A stretch of DNA of 64,000 nt from Lachnospiraceae bacterium (lineage in GTDB: Bacteria; Bacillota; Clostridia; Lachnospirales; Lachnospiraceae), in contig CAJTDN010000005.1 of NCBI GenBank assembly GCA_910574865.1, positions 124,001 to 188,000 of the forward strand, written 5' to 3'. Position 1 is the stretch's first letter. Each line of letters begins with the position of its first letter. The notes beneath the pieces were generated by a model, which ran no database searches, had not been told where the DNA came from, and was given only the letters and a program-made list of their open reading frames with translations. The position numbers and the translations under genes are program-made. Positions 62,446 to 64,000 of the stretch are shown here, piece after piece.

Positions 62446-63861
62446 ATGAAAAGCACTTTGTATTTAAAATTTATCATCCTATATATTATTTTCGGGTTTT
62501 TAAGCCTTTTCACGACCGCGACGCTGGGGGAGCACCTGGTCAAGGAACGCATCGCGGATTCCGTGTCCGAAAGCATTTACAAGGAGGCGAATTTCCTGGC
62601 CGCCTCCTACCTGCCCGGCTATTTTTCCGAAAACGTGACCCCACGTGAAATCCAGGTGCAGCTAAACGCCGCCCAGCTTTACCTCGACGCTGCCCTCTGG
62701 TTTGTCGACGCCGACGGAAACCGCATCGCCTTTGCGACTTATGGGCACGGTGCGGTGCCGGAGTCCATCGTGGACTTCAACCCGGCGGAAACGGGCAGCG
62801 AACGCTATGTCGCGGGAAATTACCACGATTATTTTGATGAAGAGGTGCTCACGTTCATTGCCCCGGTCATCCAGGGCTTCCGCACGGATGGTTATCTCCT
62901 CATTCACAAACCGATGGCCGACATTGACGCGGCATGCAAGGCAATGATGCGGCCTGTCTACATCACCCTGGCGGTCGTATACGTACTGGCCTTCCTGATT
63001 TTGCTCGGGTTCCAATTTTTCGTCTACCTCCCGCTGCGGCAAATCACGGAGGCCGCCGCGCAGTATGCTTCCGGCAACCTGGGCTATGAAATTCCGGTTT
63101 ACACGCAGGATGAGATGGGATACCTCTCCGCCTCGCTCAATTCCATGTCGTCGCAGCTCAAGGACATGGAGGATTACCAGAAAAAAATAGTGGCAAACGT
63201 CTCGCACGACTTCCGCTCGCCGCTGACCTCCATCAAGGGCTACGTCGAGGCGATGAGTGACGGCACGATACCGCCCGAGTTATATGGAAAATATTTGAAA
63301 ATCATTTTGTTCGAAACGGAACGGCTGACCGATCTGACACAAGACCTTTTGACGCTCAATGAATTTGACACGAAGGAACACATGCTGGACAAAAGTAATT
63401 TTGACCTGCAGGCAATGTTAAAGCAAACCGCCGCCTCCTTCGAGGGGGCGGGAACCGAGAAACGGGTCAGCATTGAATTGTTATTGTTGCCCGGCGAGGT
63501 CACGGTCCATGCCGACAAGCGTAAGATTCAGCAGGTTCTATACAACTTGATTGACAATGCGGTGAAATTCAGCGAGTACGATTCCACCATCACCATCGAG
63601 GTCACGAGGAAAGGAAGCAAGATTTTTACGTCCGTCAAGGACAACGGGGTCGGCATTCCCAAAAAGGACCTCGGAAAAATATGGGAACGATTTTACAAGT
63701 CCGACGCGTCCCGCGGCAAGGACAAAAAGGGCACCGGTCTTGGGCTCTCCATCGTCAAGGAGGCCATCGCAGCCCACGATGAGCACATCAACGTCATCAG
63801 TACCGAGGGGGTCGGAACCGAATTTATTTTTTCCTTACCAAAGGGAGCTGTCGGGAAATAG
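62446..63861 (+). CDS. sensor histidine kinase (HAMP type)
   Basis: About 471 residues: a membrane helix near the N-terminus (LKFIILYIIFGFLSLF), an extracellular sensor domain of ~130 residues, a second helix (ITLAVVYVLAFLILLGFQFF), HAMP (LRQITEAAAQYASGNLGYEI), the dimerisation domain with phospho-His in NVSHDFRSPLTSIKGY, and the ATPase with N-box LIDNAVKFS, GVGIP and GTGLGLSIVKEA. The signal sensed is unknown. The start at 62446 has AAAGGAAA upstream. It is the partner of the preceding regulator. Confidence 0.93.
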   Translation: MKSTLYLKFIILYIIFGFLSLFTTATLGEHLVKERIADSVSESIYKEANFLAASYLPGYFSENVTPREIQVQLNAAQLYLDAALWFVDADGNRIAFATYGHGAVPESIVDFNPAETGSERYVAGNYHDYFDEEVLTFIAPVIQGFRTDGYLLIHKPMADIDAACKAMMRPVYITLAVVYVLAFLILLGFQFFVYLPLRQITEAAAQYASGNLGYEIPVYTQDEMGYLSASLNSMSSQLKDMEDYQKKIVANVSHDFRSPLTSIKGYVEAMSDGTIPPELYGKYLKIILFETERLTDLTQDLLTLNEFDTKEHMLDKSNFDLQAMLKQTAASFEGAGTEKRVSIELLLLPGEVTVHADKRKIQQVLYNLIDNAVKFSEYDSTITIEVTRKGSKIFTSVKDNGVGIPKKDLGKIWERFYKSDASRGKDKKGTGLGLSIVKEAIAAHDEHINVISTEGVGTEFIFSLPKGAVGK

Positions 63862-63900
63862 CACTTTTTTGCCCCGTTTCCCGACAGCCCCCTCCTTTTT
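63843..63900. terminator. bidirectional intrinsic terminator
   Basis: GGGAGCTGTCGGGAAA pairs with TTTCCCGACAGCCCCC, followed by CCTTTTT on the plus strand. It overlaps the end of the kinase gene and separates it from the convergent solute-binding protein gene. Confidence 0.85.
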
Positions 63901-64000
63901 ATTCGTAAAGCATCCTCTTGATGGCCGCGTCTTCCATATTTTCCTGCGTCACCCACGTATATCCGGTATCCACCTGCGCTTCGTTTCCTTGGTCAAGTAT
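63899..64000 (-). CDS. sugar ABC transporter substrate-binding protein, C-terminal end (partial)
   Basis: The minus strand at the window edge reads GNEAQVDTGYTWVTQENMED then AAIKRMLYE and a stop. This is the usual ending of periplasmic sugar-binding proteins of the RbsB type (VDTGY...VTxxN). The gene continues beyond the window. Confidence 0.75.
   Translation of the reverse strand: MLDQGNEAQVDTGYTWVTQENMEDAAIKRMLYE

Overview
The window looks like a chromosomal segment of a gut Firmicute of the Lachnospiraceae (Clostridium cluster XIVa) type. Pointers are the four-subunit pyruvate:ferredoxin oxidoreductase, the two-subunit iron-sulfur L-serine dehydratase, MutS2, YhaM, an RlmD-type methyltransferase, a cobalamin riboswitch feeding an ECF S-component, a TxpA-like small toxin and abundant strong AGGAGG ribosome binding sites. 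No rRNA or tRNA gene and no CRISPR array was seen. Species cannot be named from the sequence alone.

Layout. 0-9.3 kb is a glycan-use region: esterase, GHL6-type glycosidase, truncated sulfatase, AraC regulator, domain-inverted GH3 glucosidase and an MFS transporter that appears internally deleted. 9.3-11.1 kb is sdaAB-sdaAA. 11.5-13.0 kb is a B12-riboswitch-controlled DUF4430 lipoprotein and ECF S-component. 13.1-15.5 kb is a scarred patch (AAA-ATPase/YheO fragments, ridA, MarR, flavin reductase, a hairpin element). 15.6-18.7 kb is porCDAB, followed upstream by about 700 bp of repeats. 19.4-23.7 kb has an internally deleted MFS exporter, a truncated TetR fused to a copied deaminase tail, two acetyltransferases (one fused to cytidine deaminase) and remnants.

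About 23.7-50.7 kb is an accessory, defence-like island. It starts with a GC-richer three-gene block (PLD-helicase, methyltransferase protein, NACHT-like NTPase). It continues in clearly AT-richer DNA with a dinJ antitoxin beside a dead yoeB, a NACHT-pentapeptide protein, a five-gene modification/nuclease operon (PD-(D/E)XK, LAGLIDADG-like, DUF3883, m5C methyltransferase, EcoRI-type m6A methyltransferase), a TrlF-type PHP-ATPase pair, a HigBA-type toxin-antitoxin with a metallopeptidase domain, a HEPN protein, GIY-YIG proteins (one a pseudogene copy) and a protein kinase pair. IS66 debris and serine recombinase genes lie within and at the right edge of the island.

54-64 kb returns to core genes: a TxpA-like toxin locus, rlmD, yhaM, an HtrA-like protein, mutS2, a two-component system and the end of a sugar-binding protein gene. 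Three signals cross the whole window: a MITE-like repeat with ATGATAC/GTATCAT ends (three copies plus a fragment), low-complexity repeat insertions in surface loops of at least six unrelated proteins, and many internally deleted or chimeric genes. Together they suggest a genome with active repeat-mediated rearrangement.
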